In this document: positions 48,946 through 60,733 of the stretch, piece after piece
Layout of the letters: every line of letters starts with the position of its first letter
How positions within the stretch are numbered: the first letter of the stretch is position 1
Assembly: GCA_023935145.1 (NCBI GenBank)
Contig: CM043700.1
Span: forward strand, 37,738,620 to 37,802,619
DNA length: 64,000 bases
Direction: 5' to 3'
Origin: Bretschneidera sinensis
Lineage: Eukaryota > Streptophyta > Magnoliopsida > Brassicales > Akaniaceae
Notes under the pieces: generated by a model
Seen by the model: the letters and a program-made list of their open reading frames with translations, nothing else
Database searches by the model: none
Told to the model about the DNA's origin: nothing
Position numbers and translations under genes: made by a program

Positions 48946-51829
48946 TTATGCTCCATACTTGGGGGCCTTCCAGAGCTTAAAGGCTACTTCATGCAGAAAC
49001 CTATCAGCTGGTATTACAAGATTTCCACCATGCTACATAAAGAAGTAAAACACATTAAGATATAGTAAAATACTACTAAACATTGTACAACAAAGATGTG
49101 AATGATTAAAACAAACAATTTAGAGGCCTTGATGAATTCATCTGCATAAATGGTGATCCTGATAAAGAGCCAAGACCTAAATTTACCACATTCTCATGCA
49201 ATATAAATATTTTGTTTTGAAGCAACACTAGCAGTAAATAACATAACTCGGTAATTTGCAAACTAGCAGAAACATATATGAAGCAAGATATAATGCTAAA
49301 TCCCTTTTAAATTCAGCATATGTGCTAGTACATCAAACTAACAAAGTTGACCATGGATGAAAATGTACATGGCATGTCTACAATAGAATTCAAAAGAAAG
49401 AGAGCATAAGGACAGTATTAACCTGCCACAGAATAGCACCGATCCTATTAACTTTACATCTGGCACTCATACTTCATGTGTTAGTTAAAGCATGCTAATG
49501 AAAAATACATCTAAAACACAATCATTGGTAACTATTGTAGCCAGAGTCTTATATCCTATCTGACAATATTAATTGATTACCTCTTTAAAATCTTTGAAAG
49601 AAAATGTCTCTGCCTGATCCTTGCGAGTCACAGCATACTGCCATTGAGCGATTAACATTGGGCAATGGTGCCTGTAGTTAAAAGAATTAGCATATGCCAC
49701 TGGGAATGTCAACTTACTGTGAGAATCCACCAAATTTCGTTCTTACCTAACATCATCTCGTGGATGTTCTCCTTTCAGGGTGTAACTCTGTCGAGGGAAG
49801 AGGACTGAAAGATCAGAGTTTCTCTTGTCTTCAGAAATCAAAACTGGCAAATTGGGATCATCAGCATCTGAGACAGACCCATAGCTCATCACAAGGGACA
49901 AGTGCAACCGAGAACCAATCTCCGACCCAGGTTGAGTCATGTGCATTATACCACCAACCAAAGCATTGATAAATTCCATGTCAGTGGCAATAGCCTTGTC
50001 TTTCTCGCCATTCACCTTTTCACCATCCCCAATGTGCAGAAATACTAAATCAAACTGGCTCGTCTCTAGTGTCTTCCCTTCTTGGAATCCAAGCAACTTC
50101 AGCAACTCAGAGGCCACAGCATCAATCGGCAATTGAAAAAGAGAATGACCATATTCACATAATCCACTCAATTGCAACACAGTGAACCCCAGTTGGCCAC
50201 CAAAAGATTTCAAACTTGAATTGTTTGTGATCAAAGCAGCTTTCATTCCCATAAACCTAAAGCAAGATTTATTTTGACAAAAAATGTTGGCTTAACGTAA
50301 TTTATAGACAAATTAAGCATACAACTATTGTCAACAATGATAAAAGCTAAGATAAACTAGAAAACAACAATACCTCTCGGATATTGTTGGAATCATGGAT
50401 GACTTCTGACATTCTGATTTAGTAGTATGCTGCCCACTCTGACAAAGCCCAGAGCAAGAATCAGCATCTATAATCAATCATGAAATTGTGCATTTGGATT
50501 CCTAGAATAATGTCTATCTCACCATATCGATATAAGCTTCAGCTGCATCCAACAGATGAGCGAACTCTCTAACTATCCTCTCATCCTTGCTTTCTGCAAT
50601 CTAATTCAAGTAAATCGCAATAACCATAGATGTAACAACTATCAAGGGTGGGTTGGGAAGGTGATTTAAAAATGCTAAAACAATACAATCAATACAAAGA
50701 AATGGCAATCTCTTTCCATGAATCATGTGCACATATCTATGTTTCGTTAAATCCTAAAGGAATGGAATGAAAGGTAATGGAAAGTAAGGTAACGGGGATG
50801 GTTAACCTTCCCTTGTTTGGATGTTATAATTAAACGAAAGGAATGGAAAAAAGAGTAATGTAACATTCCCTTGTTTGGATGGGGGGTGGAAAGGTATGTT
50901 ATAATAAAGAGTTACACAAATACCCTTAACTATTAATTATAAAGAAACTAATTATTGGTAGTTTTGATATTTTGAATCAAAATGAGTAAAACATTACCTC
51001 CAAAAACCTCCGAATTGGGAGAACTCCAAAAGTTGGGTATTGGAGGTAACATGAGGTTTTCAAGGTACTCCCAAGAGGTAATATAACCCCTCCTTAAGTT
51101 CCATTTCATTCCCTCCGATTACCCCCATCCAAACATGAAGTATACTTTATTAAACCAATACATTACACACATAATTCAGAAATCAATTAGAAGCCATGAG
51201 ATTGGTATATGAATCAGCAAAAAGGCAAGGCTGCCAGACAACAAGAGAAGTTTCAGCTACTATATCCAAGCTCTAAGCACAAAGTAAACCACGAAAAACA
51301 CCTTAATCTCAATTACTAAACTAGTTTTGATAAAAACCTAGGACATAAAATTATCCATTTTATTTTTATTTTGACACTGGAAAATGCTCAAGCGACCAAA
51401 ATACTGGTATTGAAAACTTGCTCTATAAAATAGCTCAAGTGTTTTTGGATGTGTTATCATTGGTCTTTTTGCATAATTAGTACTAATATCAAATAAATCC
51501 CAGTACAAACAGCCAAAATCCAGAATCAAAACCCACGTTATCAAATGAGACTATAGGGATCTCCCTTTAGTGTAGAGTGGGGAAGTATTTGTGGGTGGGG
51601 TTTGATGAAATTATTTATGTACATAATTACAATTAACATATGAATTAAGAGTGTAAATAGCGAAAAAGAAAGCGGAGAGAGAGAAACCTGAGGAAGGAGC
51701 ATTAGGGAGGCTCAAGAAGCCACAGTTAGCTTTAGAAGCGAGAGAGTGGAGATGGGTGTGTGGTGGGTCTACAAAACGGGCCAACCCATCTCCGTACAAC
51801 ACCAATGCTCGGCTTGGTTTGTCGGCCAT
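48946..51829 (-). CDS. Conserved plant protein of unknown function, 321 residues
   Basis: Six minus-strand exons join in phase: 51688-51829, 50523-50593, 50374-50438, 49747-50256, 49581-49671, 48946-49032 (total 966 bases). The start MADKPSRALVLYGDGLARF is preceded by no in-frame upstream exon that I could find. I recognise the sequence style as a family with single copies in many plants but cannot name its function. LVLYGDGLARF near the N-terminus, FDLVFLHIGDG near residue 193, and SLVMSYGSVSDADDPN near 244 loosely recall metal-site segments of the alkaline phosphatase superfamily. This is weak inference. There is no transit peptide or membrane segment. The C-terminus is a compact conserved-looking stretch (FLHEVAFKLWKAPKYGA). 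The intron from 50594 to 51687 hosts a MITE-like repeat. Confidence 0.85.
50803..51141. mobile_element. MITE-like repeat in an intron
   Basis: The phrases ttcccttgtttggatg (near 50808 and again near 50867, there followed by gggggtgg) and ccccatccaaacatgaag (51124-51141) are inverted relatives. The left end appears doubled, which suggests a nested or duplicated terminus. Exact borders and the target duplication could not be fixed. Confidence 0.5.
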
Positions 51830-53965
51830 TGCTGCACCTTAATTCCCAGGAAGAGAGAGATGTCCGCGACCTTGATGAGCGAGAGGTAACAATGGAGGTA
51901 ACTGGACACGTGGCTTGGAGCGGAAGAGGTAACATCAACAAAGTAATTGATGCCTCGCGCGGTGATATATTATTATAACAGCAATTGGTAGATTGGCTTT
52001 TTTAAATTTTTTTAGTTGTAACATTATTTTTTGATCTCAAGTTAATAAATTTTTTTAAAAATATCAATAAAATTTTAAAATAATTTAAAATCGATATTTT
52101 AGATTTGATCTAATCAAATATTTTTGATTCATCGTTTTTTTTTCAAATCTGACACTAATTTATTTGATATTTTTCTTTCTAATTTTTTATAAAAAAATAT
52201 TAGTTGGAGTAATTATTTATAATTTTTTTAAAAAAATATTAATAATTACTAATAAACTCAATCAAAATATCATGTGCTAATTGCTAATAAAATTATTCAC
52301 AACTAATTGGTAGCTAATGTAGTCCTCATCTATAAATTTAACCTATAGTTTTTGAAATGCGTATTGTCCGAGATATAAAAATCAATAAACTACAAAATAA
52401 GCGAAATTAATGGATTTGTCAATCGTGAAAAAAAAAATAAACGCAAACTTTTAAGAATTTGGAATAAAAAAACATAATCTAATATGAATAATAACACAAC
52501 TGTTTTTACGGAGAAAATCTCACAAATTGCTCTTAAGAAAATTTTTGAATCCTCCAAAATAATATTAAGAAAATTTTCGAATCCTTTAAAATAAGTTTAA
52601 AATGTCTATTTATAGAAAATTTAGTAACCGTTTTTGGACAAAAAATTAAGTTAATTTTGACAAATAAGTATCGCTAAGTGGATGTTACCAAGTCATCAAC
52701 ATTCCATGTGATCTTCACGCGAAGGATAAAATAGAAATACTCTACTTTTTGGTTATTGGTGTGCACGCTATATCTAGGTAACCAATAGTAATCTTTCACG
52801 TGTCAGTGTACAAGTGCTCATTAGTAATAAATTCATTTCATAACTAAATAATTTCATGTTATATATAGAGTTATGGTTATACAATATAATGGAAATAAAT
52901 AAATTCCAGTTTTTTTTATATATATATATAAAAAAAAAAGTGGTAATAGGAGGCGAATCTAAAGTGGCCACCAGATGTTATTCGTGGTAGTATTTATGCT
53001 GCGAATCAACTGATTAGGCAGAAAAAGTACTCAACCAAAGAAAAAAAGTCACAAATGGAAAAATACTGAGAATAATCTAAAGAGAGAAAAGATAATCATG
53101 AATTATCAGTCAAGATATCAGCACTCAGCAATTACTGAACTTGAGCATCATCTTACATCTACAACTTAGATATTAAAAGTTAATTCTCAAAATTACAGAA
53201 GTACGCAGTATATCTTTCTTTCCCGAACAAAAATCTCTCATTCGAGGGAATCTCGTTTACATTTCTGTCAATATGGGAGAAAATCTAAAATTACCGTGCA
53301 TAACAATATTATTACCCTTATCAGAGAGATTCCCTCCCCTCCCTAGTGCAGTGGTCCGGGTTCAAATCCCTTCACCTCAAATATTGCTAATGATCAAATG
53401 CTCGTGTTTTTTCTTCTCTTCTCATTTGTCTACCAGTTTCTTCTTATTATTTAGTTTCCTTTTATATATTTTTGAAATTTCATTAAAAGATAAACTACAA
53501 AATAATTATAAAAAAAAAAAAAAACATAAAACAGATATTTTTTTTTGTTGTTGATGGTATTCTGAGCATTTGATTATGATGCAGAGGTAATATGATCATT
53601 TGTAAATTAGATACAAATTAGATTTCTTCTTGTTAATTTTTCTCTGTGAATTAATCTCATATTCCCTTCAAATGCATTCCTCTCAATGCATATTCCTGTA
53701 ATAAAATTTCATTCCGTGAACCAAACATCACCATCTAAGAATGGTATGACAAAAATCTTCCAGAATTCAGGCAAATTCTCAACAAAACCAGTAACATCTG
53801 ATTACCAGAAACCCGAGCACATACACAAAGTAACATTTGACTCCTGTATTTCCAACAGTGATTCATGAATTGTTCATGAACACTTTAACAATCTATTTTT
53901 CCAAAGAGATGCATAGCAGCTCTGGTTGAAGCCTTAAGTACACTTTGAAGGAGAAGTCTTCATAT
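51830..53965. other. Intergenic region between the two minus-strand genes
   Basis: AT-rich, without convincing exons. It contains the shared upstream side of the unnamed gene and the 3' flank of the CBL gene. A phrase gggttcaaatccc at 53358-53370 equals a tRNA box B but has no suitable box A at the right distance. Confidence 0.5.
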
Positions 53966-56577
53966 TCAGTCTTCAACCTCAGTGTTGAAAACAAAACTTG
54001 GAAATACTGTGGTGATATCCCTGGAGGATAACGCTAAGTTAAAATGCAATGGTTCAAAGAAAGCCAAGATTTGAGCACTAAATAAACCTTAAAGAAGGAG
54101 AAATGGGGGAGGAAAAGCAGATGAAGATATGGAAGAAAGTCACATACTTCAAATAAGGAAGAGTCATGTTCTTCAAGAGGTTTGGGTGTCGAATTACAAA
54201 TGCTTTCCATTCTTCCTTACTGATTTTACCATCCTTGTCGGCATCAGCATCAGCAAATGTCTGCAGGAAAAATGATGATCTCATAGTAACATAGTGTTCC
54301 ATTAGATCAAGAAAGTTACAAATTTGAATGTTTACTCACTTCGTCAATGATAGACTCAAGAAGGTCATCTGACAAGAAATTGTTGGACTCCATCAAGATG
54401 GCATTCACCATTTGCTTGACCTATATTCCACCAAAGTCAATTAGCTAAAAGCAGTCTATGAATTCACTGCAACTGCTAAAAAAAACAAAGTAGGGTTTAG
54501 TGTAGTATGCTCACTTCTTCTCGTTCAATACTCCCAGTTTGTCTGAGATCATAGAGCCTAAATGCAACTGCAACAGATTAACAAGAAGAACACAGATGAG
54601 ATCTACCCATGAACCATGTTTTGATTTGAATAAATAAAAATATAGTCTCAAACCCTTACAATCAATTTTTTCTTCAATAGGGGCATAGGGATGGAAAACA
54701 CTTAGTGCATGGATAAATTCCTCAAATTCAATGACACCATTCTTATTTTCATCAAAAAGATCAAAAACCTGCACAATTAACACAATAGTTACACACATGC
54801 AGTAAGACTTTAAAAATTAAAAAGAAAAAAGAAAAGACTGTATTCAGATCATTAAAGAAAATAGAATATTATTTCTCAAAATTCTGAACTGCAGTTTAGC
54901 AAAGTACTTTTAATGTAACTTCAGTGACTAGCCAGAAAATAATTAAATGAAAACAATCACACATCTAGTCACAGGAATTGGATTTGCAATAAAAAATATT
55001 GGCTCACAGTCGCTTTGTACAGGATAGCTTAGCAAGGAAATAAAATAATTTATTCCTTCCACATCTAAAGAGTTTGTATGATGATACTAATGCTGTACAA
55101 AGTTTCCTCTAGAAACATACTGACCATGCTCTGACTACTAGTTTAGTAGTTTAAAAGACGGGTGTACAGGTTTGCTCAACTACATTACTCCACGACAATT
55201 CTCCACAGGTTATTAAAGTATTCATCCGCCCCTTTCACCATGTTTTAAAACCATAAACCAATGAAATTGAAGAAAATCCATAAAACATCTTAATAGAACA
55301 ACTACTTAATTCTACCCTGTCCAGAAAAAGAGACTCTCCGGATGAAGTTTGGAACAGTGCTAACTGAAGCTCTTCCTGCAAAATAACAAAAATTGATATG
55401 ATTATAAGCATGCAACCACAGGTTAAGTGGAAGGGTCAATACGGAAGAGATGATGACTCTTGTTTCATAACCAATTAATCACTAACAATAATGCCTACTC
55501 AAAACAGAAAATGAACACTTCAGTAAAACAGTTGTGAATTGCAAGAAGATAAAAATTGTTAAGCTACCCATTGAGTATTATCATTTCTGCTTTTTGTTTA
55601 TATAAAATCTTACATCACCAGCCATACTTATTTTTACATGAATAACTTTAGATCCAGAGATGCAACATAGTGCCAGTGGCCCGAAAATCACATAAAAGAG
55701 AGACCATATTTTAGTATTGAAAGTGTCAACAGAAAAATATAAATTCATTCAGAAGTACATTGCTAATGTGAAACTGCATCCAATCATGAAAATGCAAATA
55801 CAAATCCGGGCTCTCTCATAAAATCCTCTACTAATTATAGTCTCAAAATTCCAAGTTGTTGAAGAAATTGACAAAAAGGAATTCTGATTTGAAGAAGCCC
55901 ACTATTCTAAAAACACATACTCCATAAAGTAATTTCTAGCAGTGCCACAAATATTCAAATTACCTTGTGAATCAACCCATCATCAATAAGCAAGCTACTC
56001 AACTTCTTGAACAACTCATACAATGCCTCCACTTCGTTAACTGTAACTGCAACATAACCAACAATTACAAGATCATTCAATTTCCCTTCAGCCTAAGCTG
56101 ATGTAGCCATTATGATTACCTTTTATTTTCCTTTTTCTTTCCCCTAAAATAAAGCAAATTAACTACAAACACAGAATTCGTTCTACAAGTAATTTTTTTC
56201 AATTTCACCCCATTTTTCTCACCAGCCAAACGCATTAAAAGTCAAAACCCAATACTCAGTAAAGCAAACGCAAAGCGAACCAGAATCAAAGAGACAGAAA
56301 AAAATTACATCGAGATTCATTGGCAAGCCAAGACAGATCTTTGTACCGGAATCGGCATTTTCTGGGTGGATTTCTGGGTGGAGGCCGGTACTCGAAGCAA
56401 TCGCCCACAGCATATATCAAAAAATCAATTATGGCCAACAACGGTATAAACGCCGCACAGAGCCGCTCCCCTATCGTTAGAGAGCTCGATCTCTGAATAA
56501 TCAGATCAGAACACAAATAAGCTATCAAATCACATAACATATAGAATACTCAGACAAACACGCTAGATATATGTGAA

Positions 56578-56608
<31 letters not shown>

Positions 56609-56629
56609 TGCTAGAAGATGTACTTGCAT
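53966..56629 (-). CDS. CBL10: Calcineurin B-like calcium sensor, CBL10 type
   Basis: Minus-strand exons 56309-56492, 55964-56046, 55316-55375, 54660-54768, 54515-54567, 54340-54420, 54148-54260 and 53966-54020 join in phase and encode 245 residues. The start is uncertain. A six-base first coding exon (ATGCAA, 56624-56629) before GTACAT would give [14 protein letters not shown] and 247 residues. CBL proteins bind calcium and recruit CIPK kinases; CBL10 acts in salt tolerance at the plasma membrane or tonoplast. The diagnostic feature is the N-terminal hydrophobic segment ([20 protein letters not shown]), absent from other CBLs. EF-hand segments include [25 protein letters not shown] and [15 protein letters not shown]. 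The C-terminus [17 protein letters not shown] carries the FPSF motif phosphorylated by CIPKs. No damage is seen in the body. Confidence 0.92.
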
Positions 56630-57632
56630 GCTTAAATCAATACCACACAATAGGTGGTAGTACCTAAACGTCGTCTAAGAGATCCATACAAAAATGTTGA
56701 TTTCTAAAAGAAGGCCAAGGGTAACATCAAAATGTATTTGGATGAGATGAGATGCATGTTTGGCATTGGCCTTAGTCTTGAATCCATGTCAGCTTGGTAT
56801 ACGATCTGCAGGAAGTCAGTCAGAGTTTGATTCACAGAGAAGGACCCTCGGAAAGAGGAGCTATATAGAAATACAGAAGTGGGAGAGAGAAGAACCGAAG
56901 CGTTTGATGGTTTCAAAAACTTGTATTTAGGTGCTTTGACTCCTCTCCATACAGGGAGTTGGAATCCCTTTTTTCCTGAAAAGCTTGAGAGTTTACCATT
57001 GTACCCTTACTATCTGCAATGTGTCAGAATCCTATTGAATGGTATTTTTTGCCTATATCACATGCCCCCAATCCTTTGAAAGTCTAGACTAGTTTATAAG
57101 GGAGTAGAGTTTCCTTTTGTGCCTTTGGTGGTTACTTCATCTCAGTCGCTCACCTCAATCGTGCTTCTATGAGTTGAGCACATCAGTTTACCCATGTCGA
57201 CTTCTTGAGTTTCAGTGGGCAATGAATCTCGTTGGTTTATCTGCTTCGGTAATTCGAGCTTTAATGGGCTATGGTGAATGGATATCGTTGGTTTATCTAC
57301 TTTGGTAGTTCGGGTTTCAATGGGCCTTAGTGGATGAATTTCGTTGGTTCATCCATTTCGACACTTCAGGCTTCAATGGGCCCAGATGCTTCGGGTTTGG
57401 ATGGGCCTAGTGGAGTTGTTGAGTCGTTGAGGCTTTAATGTCATTAACTACGACGAGACGTTTGAATTTCCCAAGTTGCTCATTTGGGCTTCTCGAAGCA
57501 CTTCTTGAGCTGTCAGGGTTAATACTCAGAGAGCATTTGGACTGCTCGATGTGCCTTATAAGTTGTCAGAGTTAATGCTCAGGAGATGTGTCATTGTAAT
57601 GGCTCGAGGAGCCATAAATACTGAGGCTATAT
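56630..57632. other. Region between the CBL10-like gene and the retrotransposon cluster
   Basis: The first 290 bases probably include leader exons of the CBL gene on the minus strand. A good donor, TTTAG|GTACTA, lies near 56662, and the 71-codon minus frame at 56704-56916 is likely leader sequence. Beyond 57100 there are degenerate tandem repeats and no gene. Confidence 0.45.
57207..57430 (+). repeat. Degenerate minisatellite, unit about 56 bp
   Basis: Units near 57207, 57260 and 57316 share the pattern tttcaatgggc, tggatgaat, tcgttggtttatc, tttcg. Two shortened units follow near 57372 and 57397 (ttcaatgggcc, then cttcgggt). A further pair of related copies, gtcagggttaatactcag and gtcagagttaatgctcag, lies at 57516 and 57567. 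Confidence 0.7.
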
Positions 57633-58084
57633 TGTAATTCGTATTCATAAAATAAAGGTAAATAAGTAATTTTACACATACCAAATTGAATTAAATAATC
57701 CATAGATGAAAGATTTAATATTGATTTGAAATAATATTTGAAAGATAATATTGAAAATTTTGTTGAAAAGAGTTAGAAATTTTTTAAGAAGAAAATACTG
57801 AATTTTTTTAAAATTTGAAGTTGAAATGAAAGAATTTTGAAGAAAAATACGGACTGAAGTTCATGAAAATAATTAAAAAAATTTATGGAAGAAAATATAA
57901 AATTTTGTATTTCTCTATAATTCTTATAATTTTTTTGGAAGGCAGAAAAGATGAAAAATGATTTTTAAAGTGAAAATGGCAAAACTATAATTATGTAATG
58001 GCAAAACGGTAATTTTTAAATAATGGCAGAATCATAAATAATCGATGGCAAATATATAAATTGTATTTTAAAAAAAAAGACAGG

Positions 58085-58096
58085 CTTCACGTGAAG
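58085..58096. promoter_or_regulatory. G-box palindrome CTTCACGTGAAG in LTR A
   Basis: A perfect 12-base palindrome centred on CACGTG, the core bound by plant bHLH and bZIP factors. Its role here is inferred only. Confidence 0.5.
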
Positions 58097-58221
58097 GCGG
58101 TGAAGGTAAGTTAAAAATAAATAAATAAATAAATAAATAAAGCAAACGTGAAGGTAAAGAAAACAATATATATATGTATAATATAATATTAAAAAAAACG
58201 AAGAGGCAAACAGTGAAGGGG

Positions 58222-58249
58222 ATGATTATGTTCACGTGAACATAATCAT
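58222..58249. promoter_or_regulatory. 28-base perfect palindrome centred on CACGTG in LTR A
   Basis: The left arm ATGATTATGTTCAC is exactly complementary to the right arm GTGAACATAATCAT with no spacer, centred at 58235/58236. It lies near position 600 of the LTR, downstream of a TATA-rich stretch (58167-58190), and could be part of the U3 promoter or form a cruciform. Confidence 0.6.
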
Positions 58250-59895
58250 TAGTTTTAGATTTTTTTTATTAAAAAATGTCTTGCAAAGTTTATAAGTCTC
58301 TGAAGCTCAGAGACATTATTTTCTTTCAAATTCCCATTTGGTTTCTTCTTTCTTCAATTCAAATTCTTAGCAAAAGTTATAAAGAAAATTTCTCCAATAT
58401 TGGAGATAATTACAGTCATCTAATTACGATAGTAAGATTTCATCACATTTGAGGTAAATTTTCAATAAGACTCATAGCTAAATAATTATATTGTTTGAAT
58501 TAAGTTATGAAATAGTAAAATTTATGAAAGCTTATGATTAGGTTTGGTAATCAACAATCTCAAGAAATTGCTGAAAGAAGCAGAAAATGAAAAAGAGGTG
58601 ATCCATGGGTAGCTTTAAGTGCTACGCGGTGAGTTAGATTTACTTTTAGTAATCGAGACTAATAAAAATATGAATTTATGATATTTGAATAAATTGTTGA
58701 ATTATAATGATTGGATGATGTATTTTTTTTTTTTGTATGCTAATTGATTGATTTATTGATTAGGGATTAAGGATTAAATAATATGTTAAAAATTAATTAT
58801 ATAAGAATTTATATTCTAAAAAGAACGAATTAATGAAAAATATGTTGAAAAGATATATGAAATTTTTGAAAAATATGATTGAAAAATTGATATGATATAT
58901 GATGAGACAATTTAATAAATATGATAAAAATAATAATTTTGAGAAAGAGATATTTGAATTGTATGTTTTGATGTATGCTTGCTTGCATATTATTGTGCAT
59001 ATGTATAAAAGGGAAGATCAGGAAGGCAGTTGGCCTGGCTGAGAAGACCAGGAATGTAGCTGGTTTGGCTGAAACATGTCAACATGTGGGAAGACGTTCC
59101 TAAATGATAATATGAAATAATCTGATGAAAAAGAAAGAAACATAATTTAAATTCATGCATTATATTTGTTTTAAATATTTGTTATTAATGACTGAGATGC
59201 TAAAGAATCAATATTGATTATTAAATGTTTGATAGATAGACGAGTCTCATAATGAGATAATTTTTATGATAAATAAATAGAAATGATGATATAATAAAGA
59301 ATTATATGATCAATTATTTGTATGATATGAACCTTATGATGATACTAAATTGATAAAATATATGAGATATATGTATTGAAATAAGATAGCCTGATAATTT
59401 ATTTATTAAGAGATTGACAAATGATTGAATTAGTATATGAGAAAAGATAGATGATTAATGATGCTGATTTAACAATGATTGAATATAACTAGCAGTATAC
59501 AAATCGAGTACTTCTAGTAAATTTAATTAACTGAGCTTGTGAAGCTCACTCCTTATTGTTAAATAATTTCAGGTAACGGACATGACAGATAAATTTATGA
59601 GCTGAGATTCAGACTAAGTTATTATCTGTAAGTCTCTTCGTCCACATCCTCAGACTAATGGAAGAGGAAAGGAAAAAAAATTTGTAGATATTCATGCATC
59701 TTTAATATGTTGTATATATTGTTTCAGATAGGATATTGATAATGTAACTCTTTTGTTGAGGGTTAAGGTTTGATATATACATATTTTTAGTCGATGTATG
59801 TTTTTATATTGTTGCATATATGTGTCGTGCTGGGATTTCAAAATGTGATGACACCATTTCGGGGGTGGCCAACATAGGATGGGTCGTTACAATTT

Positions 59896-59907
59896 TGGTA
59901 TCAGAGC
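59896..59907 (+). other. Retrotransposon primer binding site (initiator-Met tRNA)
   Basis: tggtatcagagc, complementary to the 3' end of plant initiator methionine tRNA, lies four bases after the LTR. This fixes the LTR 3' border and the element's orientation. Confidence 0.9.
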
Positions 59908-59995
59908 GTTAGGTTTTTTATGATTCTGTAGACACAATAAAAATTTAAAGAAATAGAAGATTTAAATAAACTATATTTTAATATACAGTTTTAGG

Positions 59996-60427
59996 ATGAC
60001 ACGTGGATGTGCTAGTGCTAGAGCTAGAGGTAGAGTACTAAACCATAGAGGATGTGGTAGACCCCCAATATTTAGAAAAGCTGAAGCTGAGATGGAGGTT
60101 GAATTTGTGGTTCATGCAAGGGAACAGGTTGTTAGTACAACTGGTACTAGTAGAGATGTGAGAGAATATGATATTAGGAGAGATGAGTTGAGAGAAATTC
60201 TTGATTGTGCTATAAAGAGAATGAATGTAGCAGAATAAATGGTTGATAATTTACAGAGGAGACTAGAGGAAAGGGCTAGAACAGAATCTGATGTGATGAG
60301 ACAAGAGGTTTATGAGGGAGAGAGTGTGTTTGCACATGAGACGCAAGGGGATTGTTTTGTGAGATTTAATAAATTTAAACCCCAGTCTTTTAGAGAATCT
60401 GTAAATCCTATTGAGGTTGAGTTGTAA
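59996..60427 (+). pseudogene. Truncated Ty3/gypsy gag with in-frame stop
   Basis: An ATG at 59996 opens a basic N-terminus (MTRGCASARARGRV), typical of plant Ty3/gypsy gag. The frame is broken by TAA at 60236-60238, with ATG immediately following in the same frame at 60239. It then continues to FVRFNKFKPQSFRESVNPIEVE, which matches the start of the retrotransposon gag domain (F.KF.PP.F.G..DP.EAE). The frame is cut there by the start of LTR B at 60423. Everything downstream (nucleocapsid, pol) is missing. It is non-functional. Confidence 0.82.
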
Positions 60428-60557
60428 TACCTGTATTCGTAAAGTAAGGGTAAAGAAGTAATTTAATAAATACGACATGACATTTAAAATAAAATATATA
60501 TGAAAGGTTTATTATTATTTGAATAAAATAATTCTTTTGAAAAAAAAAACACAAAAC

Positions 60558-60577
60558 GTGGCAACAGGTGTTGCCAC
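60558..60577. repeat. Hairpin GTGGCAAC-AGGT-GTTGCCAC in LTR B
   Basis: A perfect eight-base stem with a four-base loop near the LTR 5' end. A gccacgt phrase follows at 60612. The role is unknown. Confidence 0.6.
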
Positions 60578-60661
60578 CTGCTGCCAAGTTAATTGAGTGG
60601 CTTTGCATGTGAGCCACGTCCCAAAATCGTGGCAGAAGTTTGAGAATGCTGAGACTTGTTA

Positions 60662-60663
<2 letters not shown>

Positions 60664-60728
<65 letters not shown>
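60664..60728. repeat. (TA)n microsatellite, about 65 bases
   Basis: About 32 TA dinucleotides within LTR B, probably an expansion of its TATA-like region. At the matching site the solo LTR has only a short tatatata. Confidence 0.92.

Positions 60729-60733
<5 letters not shown>

Larger units (their letters stand above)
57633..59891 (+). mobile_element. LTR A of a Ty3/gypsy-type retrotransposon (5' LTR)
   Basis: The segment starts TGTAATTCGTATTCATAA and ends gatgggtcgttaca, with TG and CA termini, 2259 bases. It is followed after four bases by a primer site and then gag, so it is the 5' LTR of an element whose 3' part is missing. It shares the landmark order of the other two LTRs but lacks their CCGG minisatellite, having only two units near 59025 (accaggaaggcag, ttggcc). 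The U3 part holds two CACGTG-centred palindromes. Confidence 0.88.

Noticed and set aside
53340..53385. tRNA box B-like gggttcaaatccc
   Set aside because: The only box A-like phrase is too close and no cloverleaf forms; at most a tiny SINE scrap.
56704..56916. 70-codon minus frame upstream of the CBL10-like gene
   Set aside because: It ends in a stop and cannot be joined in phase to the first CBL exon with a standard donor; more likely leader sequence.
57117..57308. 63-codon plus frame MCLWWLLHLS
   Set aside because: It crosses the degenerate minisatellite and has no support as a gene.
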